Of a stretch of 64,000 nt of DNA, positions 1-11,323 are shown one piece after another (positions within the stretch are counted from its first letter, which is position 1; each line of letters begins with the position of its first letter). Made by a program: the position numbers and the translations under genes. The notes beneath the pieces are model-generated. The model saw nothing but the letters and a program-made list of their open reading frames with translations. It did no database searches and was not told where the DNA came from. The stretch is from Chrysemys picta bellii (lineage: Eukaryota; Chordata; Testudines; Emydidae), in assembly GCF_011386835.1 (NCBI RefSeq), contig NC_088798.1:8804001-8868000 (forward strand), given 5' to 3'.

Positions 1-1194
1 GGGACCCTTACTGAATGGGGGAGGCAACTTAGTGACAGAGGATGTGGAAAAAACTGAAGTACTCAATGCTTTTTTTCCCATAGTCTTCCCAGACAAAGTC
101 ATTTCCCAGACTGCTGCACTGGGCAGCATAGTATTGGGAGGAGAGAGCAGCCCTTGGTGGTGAAAGAACATCCATGGGACCGGATGCAATGTATCCGAGG
201 GTGCTGAGGAAGCTGGCTGATGTGACTGCAGAGCCATTGGCCATTATCTTTGAAAACTCATGGAGATCGGGGGAGGTCCTGGACAACTGGAAAAAGGCAA
301 ATATAGTGCCTATCTTTTAAAATGGGAAGAAGGAGAATCTGGGGAACTACAGACCGGTCAGCTTCACCTCAGTCCCTGGAAAAATCATGAAGCAGGTCCT
401 CAAGGGATCCATTTTGAAGCTCTTGGAGGAGAGGAAGGTGATCAGGAACACTCAACATGAATTCACCAAGGGCAAGTCATGCCTGACCAACCTGATTGCC
501 TTCTATGATGAGATAACTGGCTCTGTGGATATGGGGAAAGCGGTGGACGTGAGTCAGCAGTGTGCCCTTGTTGCCAAGAAGGCTAATGGCATATTGGGCT
601 GCATTAGTAGGAGCACTGCCATCAGATCGAGAGAAGTGATTATTCCCCTCTATTCAGCACTGGTGAGGCCACACCTGGAGTATTGCGTGCAGTTTTGGTC
701 CCCCCATTACAGAAGGGATGTGGACAAATTGGAGAGAGTCCAGCGGAGGGCAACAAAAATGATTAGGGGGCTGGGGCACTTGACTTATGAGGAAAGGTTG
801 AGGGAACTGGGTATATTTAGTCTGAAGAAGGGAAGAGTGAGGGGGGATTTGATAGCAGCCTTCAACTACCAGAAGGGGGGTTCCAAAGAGGATGGATCTA
901 GACTGTTCTCAGTGGTACCAGATGACAGAACAAGGAGTAATGGTCTCAAGTTGCAGTGGGGGAGGTCTAGGATGGATATTAGGAAAAATTATTTCACTAG
1001 GAGAGTGGTGAAGCACTGGAATGGATTACATAGGGAGGTGGTGGAATCTCCATCCTTAGAGGTTTTAAGGCCCAGCTTGACAAAGCCCTCGCTGGGATTA
1101 TTTAGTTGGTGTTGGTCCTGTTTTGAGCAGGGGGTTGGACTAGATGACCTCCTGAGGTCTCTCCCAACCCTAATCTTCTATGATTCTGTGATCT
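1..1194 (+). mobile_element. CR1 LINE copy A, internally deleted, RT C-terminal part and 3' end
   Basis: A 5'-truncated CR1 non-LTR retrotransposon that runs off the left edge. From about 189 one frame reads CR1 ORF2 ([54 protein letters not shown]). It then jumps at about 549-554 straight to [20 protein letters not shown] and continues through [31 protein letters not shown] to the 3' end. The skipped part holds RT motif A (LDFSKAFD) through the catalytic FADD motif, so no polymerase is possible. The frame stays open across the junction; the only stop before the C-terminus is the TAA at 318-320. A smaller deletion lies near 170, by comparison with copy B. The 3' terminus shows the CR1 tail TTCTATGATTCTGTGATCT. 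Family assignment is secure; the subfamily is not determined. Confidence 0.93.
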
Positions 1195-4100
1195 TCCTTA
1201 CCTGGGTGAAATTCACTCTTTATACAACAAACCTCCTACTAGCCCTGCAGTGAGGCTCTGTCTTGCCATGCAAGAGAGTTATGTTCAAGTCCTGGTCACT
1301 TCTTCTAGTTCCCCAGCTGGCTTGGGCATCACTCTGGCCCTTGAGAATCGTATCCTAAAAGGACCCTAGTGATGAGACAAGAACAGACTCTTCCCTGGCT
1401 GGCTGGTCAGCCTGGGAGAGAAATAAAGTTAAGGTGGCCATGGCCAAATACTGCAATTATGCTCTTTCCTCCCTGACATTCCCCTTCCTAAGCCAGACAG
1501 GAGGAGTCATTTATGACAGCTGTTGGCTGTCCTCTCCCTAATATTGATAGAGAGAGGTGGAGGCTAATGGCTGATCTCAGGAATGGCCCTGATAATACAA
1601 AGCATAGTAAGAAGGCTGTGCACAGCTCTAATTTATTTATCTATTTAGTCAGTCTGGAGCTCCTCCTAGCATTTAAGCAGTTTTTGTTTTTTATTTTTCT
1701 AAAAGTCCCAAATCATTTGAGGAGAGGCTGCCAAATCCATCCATCAACTCAGCTGCTGAAATATTTGTGTTTTAAAAAAATGTATACAGCATGAGTTCTT
1801 CACGACCTGAAGCTGTGGGGATTTTTTATTTTTAAATTATGGTCTTCCTTTGCAGCTCAATATTTCTTCAGAAGAATTAGGCCTCCAAGGGAGCAAAATA
1901 CGGTACCCATCTGGGGGTTGTGTAGCCTTGCAGACTACGGGATTTTCTGCTGGACAGGGTCTTAAATGCTGGCAGATGGAAATTTTAAGACTTGTACTAC
2001 TCATGCCAAAGTTAGATTTATAGTTTTTCTAAAAAATCTCATTATTACAGGTTCTATAGCACTATTACAGTGAGCTGAAATGTTCTGCAATGAACTCTGA
2101 CTTCTCAGTGATAGCATTTGGGGTGTTAAAATATTTCATAATATAAACTAAAAGTGTAAGATACTAGCTTTTACTTGGTAAATATAAGCCACACATAACA
2201 ATTATACTAGCAATCAATTAGCATAAAACATGTTGGCATCATGGCCTCTCTCCAAATTTCAGTAGCATTACAAAGATGGCTATACAGCTTAAAGTGAACA
2301 CGAATATAGCCTGCATTGTGAAATATAAACATATGATACAAATGTCAGAAGACATAACTAACAACAGGAAGTTACAAAGTTAAACTGGAGCTTGTGCATG
2401 AAGCAATAGAGAGAATATGAGTTTTAAAATAGCTCTTCATAACACATTCCTCTCATCAAAATAATTAGATCTTTTTTCAAAAGAACAATAAGAGGGGGTA
2501 AATACTAGTCAGACAAGCAAGTGTAATATTAATTACATTAAGGAAAATCTGTTAATCATAAAATGGGAGTCTTAAAAACCAGAAAAGAGATTAAATTTCA
2601 CACCACGTAGTAGCCTGTGCATGTTGCTATGAGAGCTTCCATTCTGTTTAGTTACAAACAAAAAAGTGAGTAAAATCACAGTAATTCCCTGGTAGCAGCC
2701 TTGGTGCTGCTAGCATGAAACTCCCACTTATGCATATTCACCTGGCTGTTACTGCAACACTGCAGCTGCTATCACAGCTGGCTCCTTTGTTCCCACCCAA
2801 CTCTGTTCCTACCCCACACAACATCCTGAGGAGCTGCAAATTCCAGACAGCGCCAGAACTTTTGGGATTAAAACAGTGCTTACAGTACCACAAGGGAGAG
2901 TGCTGGTTCATAGCCCACTATGCCCATCTTTGTTGTATCTTTTACTTGTTATTGATTAGGGGGAGGCTGTCCTCTCCACTTGTGAGTGTAACATTCTGAA
3001 CCTTAGTACTTGTGGAACCTTGCGAATTTTGCCACACTAGTGTTATTGTACATCATATCAGGTGGACTGTCTTCTGGGCTCCTCTTCTACCTTCCCCAAC
3101 ACAGCTCCCAGAAGCAGTGGCTTCTGGGAGATATAAAAAAGGTACTGGCGCACGATCGAACAGTAGTGGGATGAGTATCTAAGTGCTGCCAACATTGATG
3201 CAGGTTGAAATGGTTCAGACTAAACTGCTATTTAGCCCTTCTATAAGTCCAGTCCAAATGGTATTTGGCACACATGGAATTCACTTGAAGCTCTTGTGTG
3301 TGTGAATGTCATGTGCTCTATAAGAATGCTGGGAGGAACGCAGTTCTTAACAGAGTAAATTTCCTTATCGCAGACAAGGTAGTCAGACCACAGAAGTGCC
3401 AATAAAATGCAGTTGCTGTCCTTCAAATTCTGCCTCTTTACCTTCCCCCCAGAAGCTATAATGGAAGCATGTTAAATAACCGTACAAATGCCCTGAAAAT
3501 TTCAAATCCAAAGTGTTTATCCATTCCTACCCTACTTAAAGACAAGTTAGAAAATTCTGCAGTAAACATTAAGTTTGATTTTGAATATGAATTTTAGATT
3601 ATGCTTGTCACAGACAAACCACAGAATTGTTAAACTTTTTTACAGCATTACTGTAGAGGAGTAGGAACCTGGCTAGTTGTGGTCATGATAAGGTGACTTT
3701 GTGAAATAAGCAATATGTGAAGGTTTAATTGTTTAAGATAATCATTTATGATTAAGATGTTTTAAAAAATCCACCAAATGAATTAAATAGCTATTTTAAG
3801 AATCAGGCACATAAATTCTAAATAAATATCCCATTTGCTGCTTTAAACTAAGCTTTAAATATTGATCTGCAGTTTTGCTACTGTGAGACTAAGGATTAAA
3901 TAAATGACAATATATATCTAAGTAGTGAGTCTATACAGTTTAACCTCTCTACAAGATTTTGAAGCTGCAAACACTTGCAAGAGATAGCTTCAAATTGGTG
4001 GACAGAAAATTAATATAATTACTCTAGAGAATGTTAGAAGTGTGACCAAATTCTCATATACACTGAGCAAGTAATTTGCCTTTTATTTAGACACTGAGCA

Positions 4101-5214
4101 CAGTTTCACCCAGACTAATAAACCTGAAATAAGTATGATTAGAAATATCTTTGCAACTACTACCTAAATAAGACAAAAGCCATAAACAGTTGGTTAACCT
4201 TGTCAAGCGAAGAAAAAGAATGCATCAATACTCAGATTGTCAGCAGAAAATATATGTAAATCACTTTCTCTTTTTCTTTCTTTTACATAATTTTTTGCAG
4301 GGTGCTTACTTTTACCATTAAGAAGTGAATATCAAACTTATCACAATACTACAATCACTGTATCTACAATTTTTCAAGCACAGCGATCCAAATTCGGATG
4401 CACTCATCTGGTAGCTAGACATCCAACTATCTGATTTGCAGTTACAACATCTGTTTGCTAAAGCAGTGCGGTTGCACTGGGCGCCAAGGTTTAGGGAATA
4501 CCCTGATCTACCCCTGTGGCAGTAGAAGAGCCAATTGCAGCAGGGGTTGCTGAATTACCATACTCCTGCTGCTTTGCTGCAGCAAAGGGACAAATTGCTT
4601 CCTTCCCCAAAAGAACTTTCTGGATTGAGGGTTGGATAGTATTTCTAATCTGGCAGCCCCACAAAAGCTGATGATGGGGAAGTAGCCACCCAGCACATTT
4701 TGATAATCCAACAGATGAAAAATATCTAGTCAATGAAGGAAAAGTTCCCTGCATCATGTAAACCAGTAGTCCACTATTTGCAATCTGAGGTACACAGTGA
4801 GCCAAACAGAAGTAGTGATGGAGAAGATAACGGGAAAATAAGGACAGGGCATAAGAAATCAGGGAAATTTACACTCAAAGTAAAAAAAAAAAGCAAAGTT
4901 AGCTTCAGAGAGTCAATAGTCAACGGAAACCAAGGTTCCAGTTATAAAAATTAAATGCTTCATCAGATCAGGATTTAAAACCTCCTACAATAATCCTCTG
5001 TCTTGCAATCACTGTAGCAGTGACATATCTGATACTTACCAATGCTTGTGCAGGAATGGCAAGGGTAATAAGTTTGCCCTTGCAAGGTTAGAAGTTCTGC
5101 AATCACAGCTAACTTTAGTGAGATTTCCTGCCAGCTTTCTGATCTGGGAGCATGGACACACAGTACTGCGTTCACACAGCACTAATGATAAGAGACACTT
5201 GTGTAAAGGTGTCA
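1195..5214. other. No gene recognised; mostly unique AT-rich DNA
   Basis: I see no exon with supported splice sites and no intact element. A possible SINE remnant lies at about 1245-1330, where the motif GTTCAAGTCC resembles a tRNA-type B box, but no full SINE could be traced. The rest is AT-rich with short homopolymer runs. Confidence 0.5.
3105..3130. repeat. Short perfect inverted repeat
   Basis: CTCCCAGAAG at 3105-3114 is the exact reverse complement of CTTCTGGGAG at 3121-3130, with a 6-nt loop. It is a 10-bp stem with no T-run or gene context that would suggest a terminator. Function unknown; it may be chance or part of an old MITE. Confidence 0.5.
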
Positions 5215-5301
5215 AGTATCAGAGGGGTAGCCGTGTTAGTCTGAATCTGTAAAAAGCAACAGAGGGTCCTGTGGCACCTTTAAGACTAACAGAAGTATTG
5301 G

Positions 5302-5340
5302 GAGCATAAGCTTTCGTGGGTAAGAACCTCACTTTTTCAG
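5302..5340 (-). ncRNA. Hammerhead-like motif in PLE-3 terminus
   Basis: On the minus strand the order is CTGAAAA, a hairpin with arms GTG-GGT/ACC-CAC (one bulged A, loop TCTT), GAAA, then GC-TTAT-GC-TC. This is the order of a hammerhead ribozyme core: CUGANGA, stem II, GAAA, a very short stem III, then UH at the cleavage site. G8 of the core is replaced by A here, so activity is doubtful. No convincing stem I was seen. Confidence 0.55.
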
Positions 5341-5405
5341 ATGCAAGTAATGGAAATCTCCAGAGGCAGGTATAAATCAGTATGGAGATAACGAGGTTAT
5401 TTCAA

Positions 5406-6490
5406 TCAGGGAGGGTGAGGTGCTCTGCTAGCAGTAGAGGTGTGAACACCAAGGGAGGAGAAACTGCTTCTGTAGTTGGATAGCCATTCACAGTCTTTGT
5501 TTAATCCTGATCTGATGGTGTCAAATTTGAAAATGAACTGGAGCTCAGCAGTTTCTCTTTGGAGTCTGGTCCTGGAGTTTTTTTGCTGTAAGATGGCTAC
5601 CTTAACATCTGCTATTGTGTGGCCAGGGAGGTTGAAGTGTTCTCCTACAGGTTTTTGTATATTGCCATTCCTGATATCTGACTTGTGTCCATTATCCTCT
5701 TGCGTAGTGACTGTCCAGTTTGGCCAATGTACATAGCAGAGGGGCATTGCTGGCACATGATGGCATATATAACATTGGTGGACGTGCAGGTGAATGAGCC
5801 GGTGATGTTGTAGCTGATCTGGTTAGGTCCTGTGATGGTGTTGCTGGTGTAGATATGTGGGCAGAGTTGGCATCGAGGTTTGTTGCATGGGTTGGTTCCT
5901 GAGTTAGAGTTGTTATGGTGCGGTGTGTGGTTGCTGGTGAGAATATGCTTAAGGTTGGCGGGTTGTCTGCGGGCGAGGACTGGCCTGCCTCCCAAGGTCT
6001 GTGAAAGTGAGGGATCATTGTCCAGGATGGGTTGTAGATCACTGATGATGCGTTGGAGAGGTTTAAGCTGAGGACTGTAAGAGATGGCCAGTGGAGTTCT
6101 GTTGGTTTCTTTTTTGGGCCTGTCTTGTAGCAGGAGGCTTCTGGGTACACGTCTGGCTTTGTTGATTTGTTTCTTTATTTCCTTGTGTGGGTATTGTAGT
6201 TTTGAGAATGCTTGGTGAAGATCTTGTAGGTGTTGGTCTCTGTCTGAGGGGTTAGAGCAGATGCGGTTGTACCTCAGCGCTTGGCTGTAGACGATGGATC
6301 GTGTGGTATGTCCGGGGTGGAAGCTGGAGGCATGAAGGTAGGCATAGCGGTCGGTGGGTTTTTGGTATAGGGTGGTGTTAACGTGGCCATTGCTTATTTG
6401 TACTGTGGTGTCTAGGAAGTGGACCTCCCGTGTAGATTGGTCCAGGCTGAGGTTGATGCTGGGGTGGAAGCTGTTGAAATCATGGTGGAA
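5406..6490 (-). pseudogene. PLE-3 RT thumb, linker and GIY-YIG endonuclease, frameshifted
   Basis: Minus-strand frames carry RT residues after the catalytic motif (HFLDTTVQIS-like, LYQKPTDRYAYLHASSFHPG), the arginine-rich linker (RARRVPRS-type), a cysteine motif (CNKPRCQLC) and the GIY-YIG nuclease (NVIYAIMCQQCPSAMYIGQT). The nuclease frame breaks at about 5697, where the conserved RINGHKSDIRN is read as RIMDTSQIS; the remainder continues in a second frame to a stop at 5406 (EHFNLPGHTIADVKVAILQQ). Within the family the protein primes and completes retrotransposition with its RT and GIY-YIG activities; this copy cannot encode an intact one. Confidence 0.85.
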
Positions 6491-6493
6491 TTC

Positions 6494-6628
6494 TGACCAG
6501 TGGCACCGCTATGGGCACCCGCATGGCCCCACAATATGCCAACATCTTTATGGCTGACCTGGAACAATGCTTCCTCAGCTCTCATCCACTCATGCCCCTT
6601 CCTACGCTACATTGATGACATCTACCAT
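6494..6628 (+). pseudogene. Inverted 5' segment of PLE-3 (RT motifs B and C)
   Basis: Plus-strand reading gives GTAMGTRMAPQYANIFMADL, then the catalytic YIDD motif in a shifted frame (TACATTGATGAC at about 6608-6619). It is homologous to 11741-11875 of PLE-1. The preceding minus-strand segment begins about 25 nt further along the same consensus, so this is one element whose 5' part was flipped, as in twin-priming inversions of LINEs. Confidence 0.85.
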
Positions 6629-7696
6629 AAATTTTCGTTTTTGCATTTAGATACAAAGTCATTGCCTGGTTCCTTCACCAATTCATCTCCCACACATTCT
6701 ATTCTTAGCACTTTCATTTTCCACTAAGTCTTGTTTGCTATAAAAAGCAGGCAGAGTTTCCAAGTAAAGCACAGGTCTGCCTAACTAAAGCCAAAACATG
6801 GTGTAACTTTGTACTGTGTATGTATCTACAATAGAATATCCCTATCATCATTTATAAAAATCCTTTTCATTTGATTTTCTTTCCCAGGTCTGTACTTAGC
6901 ATCTAAATATTCTAATTATCATTTGAGCTATGGTAAGTGAAAAGCCCCAATAGTCTACTGATGCCAACTTATCACATCTCTGTCTCATTTGTGCACTTTT
7001 AAAGCCCCTTTTGAGTTTGTATTTAGGCATTTTAAAAAAAATAATGAGAGCTATAATTACAGCCTACTGGTAACAATCCATACCAAATAAAAGTTAAAAG
7101 AAAACTAACAAGAACTAAAATAAAGGACAGAGTGTTTAGGCCCAATGCTGGTCAGAAATTGTTATGAATCTCAGTGATACATGGTGGACATCAGATCTGT
7201 GCACATCAGAATGCAAAAGTTAGATTTATTTATCTAATCTATTTAATTCTGAAATGGGACAGATAGAATAGTGGATACATGTGTTACAGTATGTGCTTTT
7301 AGTTTACTGATGGATGGGAATAATCTGAGATGTGTTCTTTTCTTTGCTAATCAAATGGCAAACAGTCCTAGAGCCTTAACATGTCCTCCAGGAGTTTTCC
7401 TGCCCTGCAGAGTTAATGCCACTGAATAACATTGAGATTCTGGTAATAAATAAATAAATACATAAATTAAAGACATTACTTTCCAGCAGGCCAGGTGGCA
7501 TTTTAAAGCTGCAGCTCTGTAATTAGATTTAATGCTGTATGTATAGATGACATGAAAACAAAGCTGATCAATATCCTTCTAGTTCCATAACAAAGATAAA
7601 TGCTGACCAGCAAGCCTATGGTTGGTTGTTTCTTTTTTAAAGGCTTCAATAGATAGGGAACCTGAAGTAAACAGAGAACATAAAAAAACAGGAAGA
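6629..7696. other. No gene recognised; AT-rich unique DNA
   Basis: No element or exon was recognised. A short (TAAA)n run lies at about 7445-7466. Confidence 0.5.
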
Positions 7697-7704
7697 AATC
7701 CTGT

Positions 7705-8650
7705 TTCTTCCTCTACTGGGCAGCACAGTATGGGGAGGAGGTGAGCAACCCTCAGTCGTGAAAGAACAGGTTAAGGACTATTTAGAAAAGCTGGACATGC
7801 ACAAGTCCATGGGCCCGGATGCAATGTATCTGAGGATGCTGAGGGAGTTGGCTGATGTGATTGCAGAGCCATTGGCCATTATCTTTGAAAACTTGTGGCG
7901 ATCGGAGGAGGTCCCAGACAATTGGAAAAAGGCAAATATAGTGCCCGTCTTTAAAAAAGGGAAGAAAGTGAATCTGGGTAACTACAGAACGGTCTGCCTC
8001 ACCTCAGTCCCTGAAAAAAATCATGAAGCAGGTCCTCAAGGAATCCATTTTGAAGCACTTGGAGGTGAGGAAGGTGATCAGGAACAGTCAAGATGGATTC
8101 ACCAAGGGCAAGTCATGCCTGACCAACCTGATTGCTTTCTATGATAAGATAACTGGCTCTGTGGATATGGGGAAAGTGGTGGATGTGATATATCTTGACG
8201 TTAGCAAAGCTTTTGATATGGTCTCCCATAATATTCTTGCCAGCAAGTTAAAAAAGTCTGGATTGTATAAATGGACTATAAGGTGGATAGAAAGCTGGCT
8301 AGATCGTCAGGTAGTGATCAACAGGTAGTGATCAATGGCTTGATGTCTAGTTGGCAGGCGGTATCAAGCAGAGTGCCCCAGGGGTTGGTTCTGGGGCCAG
8401 TTTTGTTCAACAACTTCACTGATGATCTGGATGAGTGACCTAGACAAATTGGAGGATTGGGCTAAAAGAAATCTGATGAGGTTCAATAAGGACAAGTGCA
8501 GAGTTCTGCACTTAGGACAGAAGAATCCCATGCACTGCTACAGGCTGGGGATCGACTGGCTAAGCGGCAGTTCTGCAGAACAGGACATGAGGATTACAGT
8601 GGAGGAGAAGCTGGATAGGAGTCAACAGTGTGCCCTTGTTGCCAAGAAAA
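7705..8650 (+). mobile_element. CR1 LINE copy B, lacks 3' end and catalytic motif
   Basis: CR1 ORF2 fragment closely similar to copy A. It reads [23 protein letters not shown], a frameshift near 8020 in an A-run, then [18 protein letters not shown] and RT motif A (VIYLDVSKAFDMV, about 8188-8226). Motif B follows in another frame ([12 protein letters not shown], about 8373-8408). At about 8434-8440 the text jumps from DDLDE directly to [19 protein letters not shown], removing the FADD catalytic motif. It ends abruptly at about 8650 after [10 protein letters not shown] with no CR1 tail, so it is truncated at both ends. Confidence 0.92.
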
Positions 8651-8739
8651 AACCCAGGTTTCCAAGTGAAAGATGGGGAGAACAATTCTTTTGTCACTCC
8701 ATCCTCTCCAGGCCCAATAGTGTCCCTGGACACGAAAAA

Positions 8740-8830
8740 GAGCCAGACACATTAGTGAAATTCTGCCCCATTAAACTCAATAGGAGTTTGGCCATTGACT
8801 TCAATGGGGGCCAGGATTTCACCCATGAAG
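8740..8830. repeat. Degenerate old interspersed repeat (CCATTGACTTCAATGGG type)
   Basis: Contains GGCCATTGACTTCAATGGGG followed by CCAGGATTTCACCC. Related text recurs in the window (for example near 17740, 35573, 52570 and 58650) with the same central CAATGGGA motif, so it is an old dispersed family. Class not determined. Confidence 0.5.
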
Positions 8831-9011
8831 TTTTCAAGGTGATGCCAGTCTCTGAACCCCTAATAGATGTGGCCAAAGATGTGATTTTTTCATCTGCTTT
8901 CATCCACTACATAAAACAACATGATGATATGGCCCTTATGCATTAAATACTGTTAGAAATGTTAAGGTGCCTGCTTTCAGTTTTCACTCAATCAGTTGAT
9001 ATAGCCTATTA

Positions 9012-9199
9012 CACCTCTACCCGGATATAATGCAACCTGATATAACACGAATTAAAATATAACGCGGTAAAGCAGCGCTCCGGGGGAGCGGGGCTGTGCA
9101 CTGCGGCGGATCAAAGCAAGTTCGATATAACACGGTTTCACCTATAACGCAGTAAGATTTTTTGGCTCCCGAGGACAGCGTTATATTGGGGTAGAGGTG
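9012..9199. mobile_element. Mariner-like MITE, 188 bp, TA target duplication
   Basis: Terminal inverted repeats match: left CACCTCTACCCGGATATAA, right reverse complement CACCTCTACCCCAATATAAC. TA dinucleotides flank both ends (9010-9011 and 9200-9201), the hallmark of Tc1/mariner-type insertion. Inside are repeated ATATAACACG/ATATAACGC segments and a GC-rich hairpin-like core (CGCTCCGGGGGAGCGGGG). There is no coding capacity, so a transposase in trans would be needed. CpGs are partly preserved. Confidence 0.85.
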
Positions 9200-9201
9200 T
9201 A

Positions 9202-11309
9202 TTACTAATAATGATTATTGAATTATGTAATATTTTGCACTTATGTAGCTTCCTTCTGAGAATCTGAAAGGGCATTAAAAATGTTTGCTTACCCCAACAA
9301 TACCTCTACAATATAGGAAAGCATTGTTATTTCTATTTTACAGATGGGGAAACTTGTCAGAATAGGATAGAAGTATGTTATTTGAGAACTACAATAAAAC
9401 AACACCATTACAATAGTACATCCCATGCTTATGCTTTATTATTTGCTGCTTGACATTACTGGCAGAAATCCAGACTATATTATACCCCACTGAATTGTAG
9501 TCCAGCCATAAGAAATATTTTCTACCAACATGCACTTAATCTAATTGGGGAAGTGGGGAAAAAACTAATACGGACACTAAATTGGGAGTAAATTAATGCA
9601 ATGTGTGATGCTATCAGTGTCAGAAGCTTTCTAGGTATGTTCGGCAGCAGCATGTAGATGAAAAGGAGAAGAAATAACAGGAGACCAATAAATGGGGAGG
9701 GGCTAGGGGAATGAATTTATTGAGTGTGCTATGGGCATGCTCTCTAAATAGATTTACCTTCCAAAGACAGACAAGTGGAATGTTTCTTTTGCAAATACTG
9801 TATCCTCTACACACACTTATACAAGTTCCTATCTGGTAGGAAAGACGATTGATTTTAAGAGTTACTACTTCTTTCCAAAAGATCCCAAATAGGCTAATAT
9901 AGTGTAGTGTTTTGCCAATTTGCTACCCAAAGCTTTTCATGGTGGTGGTTTGTTTCTAAGAGGCATATTAACCCTCCACTAAGGAAGACAGAGGTTGCGA
10001 ACAGTAATTGCTATCTGCACTATATTTCCTTAACCTTTTAGGTGCCATATGTCTCCAAGTCACAAAGGACTAGCTGTCCTGATAGAGACCCAGTTGTGAA
10101 GCTGTGGGTCTAGAAGCCCCCTTAGATACTGCATATACAGAGACCTATCATAACTGCAGTCTCTTCTGGTCTCCTTACTTTAGGGTCTCAGTTATCAAAT
10201 GTTTGGCCTTCAAACACAAAAGTTAATTTAGTTGGTTATAATTCTTTCCACAGTAATGTCTAAAAAAAGTAGAAACGTGTAAATAAGCTTTTGCAAAACC
10301 TATGGAAACCACCTACATAAAGTTATGATGACAGTGTCCCTTGTCACTTTCCTATAGAGGATAAAGGCTTTTTTTTTTTTAAATGGATATTTTTATAAGG
10401 GTTAGACAATAGTCCCTAACCACCTTTAAAGAGTTGCATTTGAACATTAATGCAATAAGGGAGACATCAAGTAAAGAACCAGCTCATTAGCCAGTCTGAT
10501 TTTGCATGTGTATTTAACAGAGATGCAAAAACAACTCTCTTGTTGTTTTCCCAATAAGTAAATGTCTTATCACCTTAAAATTTTCAAATGTTTTAGTCCC
10601 TTAAATGCAAAATGTTAAAATAAAACACCATCAGCAAAAATTTGCTGCAAAAAATCCTTTTTATAGTTTCATTTCTATTTGCATGGGAAATGTAAACTTG
10701 AAGCAAAGTGACCTTGGTTATAAAAAATAAGAAAGCAATGTCAGAATTGATAGGACGTACCATTAGTATTTCATTCTGACAAGTAGGAAATAGGCATGTC
10801 AGCAGTGAATGTTACGGACTGAGCTGTGGCCCTGATCACAGTCAAAGCGGTAAATTTCTTCCCATGAAAGTAATTTCCTTCAAAACAAAAAAGTGCTTAA
10901 ATAATACTAGTGAACTATCTAGAGATGAGAATAACTTTCTATGGCTGAGCTAAAAGACAAACAAATGAAAATGATATACATAGCTTTTGTGTCACATAAA
11001 AGCCAGAAAAAACCAACATTACATGTAAATAAGTAATTTTATGGTTAAAAATTCAGCTAGCTTTTAACTTCCTAGAAACTTCTTTTCTATAGAGAAAATA
11101 AACTGCACTGAAAAATGGCTACACAATAATCTTAATTATGAACTGAATGTTCAAAACACGCTAAATTGCACAAGCAACATTTGAATGTATGCTCATTTAA
11201 CATGCATATTCTGCAATTAAGTGCATAAATAGTCATTTCTGTGTATAAAAACAGGTAGTTAGGTAACCAAAGTGTGTATTCCCAAGCACTCAATACAAGT
11301 TTGAATGTT
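9202..11309. other. No gene recognised; AT-rich DNA with one MIR/L2-like trace
   Basis: Apart from the trace at 9296-9358 and a T-run at about 10371-10380, nothing recognisable was seen on either strand. Confidence 0.5.
9296..9358 (-). repeat. MIR/L2-like fragment
   Basis: The text ATTTTACAGATGGGGAAACT matches the antisense of the conserved 3' part of MIR/L2-type elements. Short and diverged. Confidence 0.5.
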
Positions 11310-11323
11310 TGTTTTATAACTAC
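11310..11323 (+). repeat. Left target-site duplication of PLE-1
   Basis: TGTTTTATAACTAC at 11310-11323 is repeated exactly at 13259-13272. It flanks the whole 1,935-bp insertion, showing that both inverted arms and the coding part entered as one unit. Confidence 0.93.

Larger units (their letters stand above)
5215..6628 (-). mobile_element. Penelope-like element PLE-3 with internal inversion
   Basis: A Penelope-like retroelement inserted on the minus strand. Its 3' terminus is at 5215; reading plus, it begins AGTATCAGAGGGGTAGCCGT, the reverse complement of the turtle-type PLE tail ending CTACCCCTCTGATACT. A hammerhead-like motif lies at 5302-5340, then the C-terminal GIY-YIG region and the RT thumb/linker up to about 6492. 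At about 6493 the orientation flips: 6494-6628 reads plus-strand RT (GTRMAPQYANIFMADLEQCF). In PLE-1 these two parts are adjacent and co-linear with only a short gap, so the 5' part was inverted at insertion. I could not find a target-site duplication. Confidence 0.88.

Noticed and set aside
1245..1330. tRNA gene or complete SINE around GTTCAAGTCC
   Set aside because: No matching A box or cloverleaf pairing could be found.
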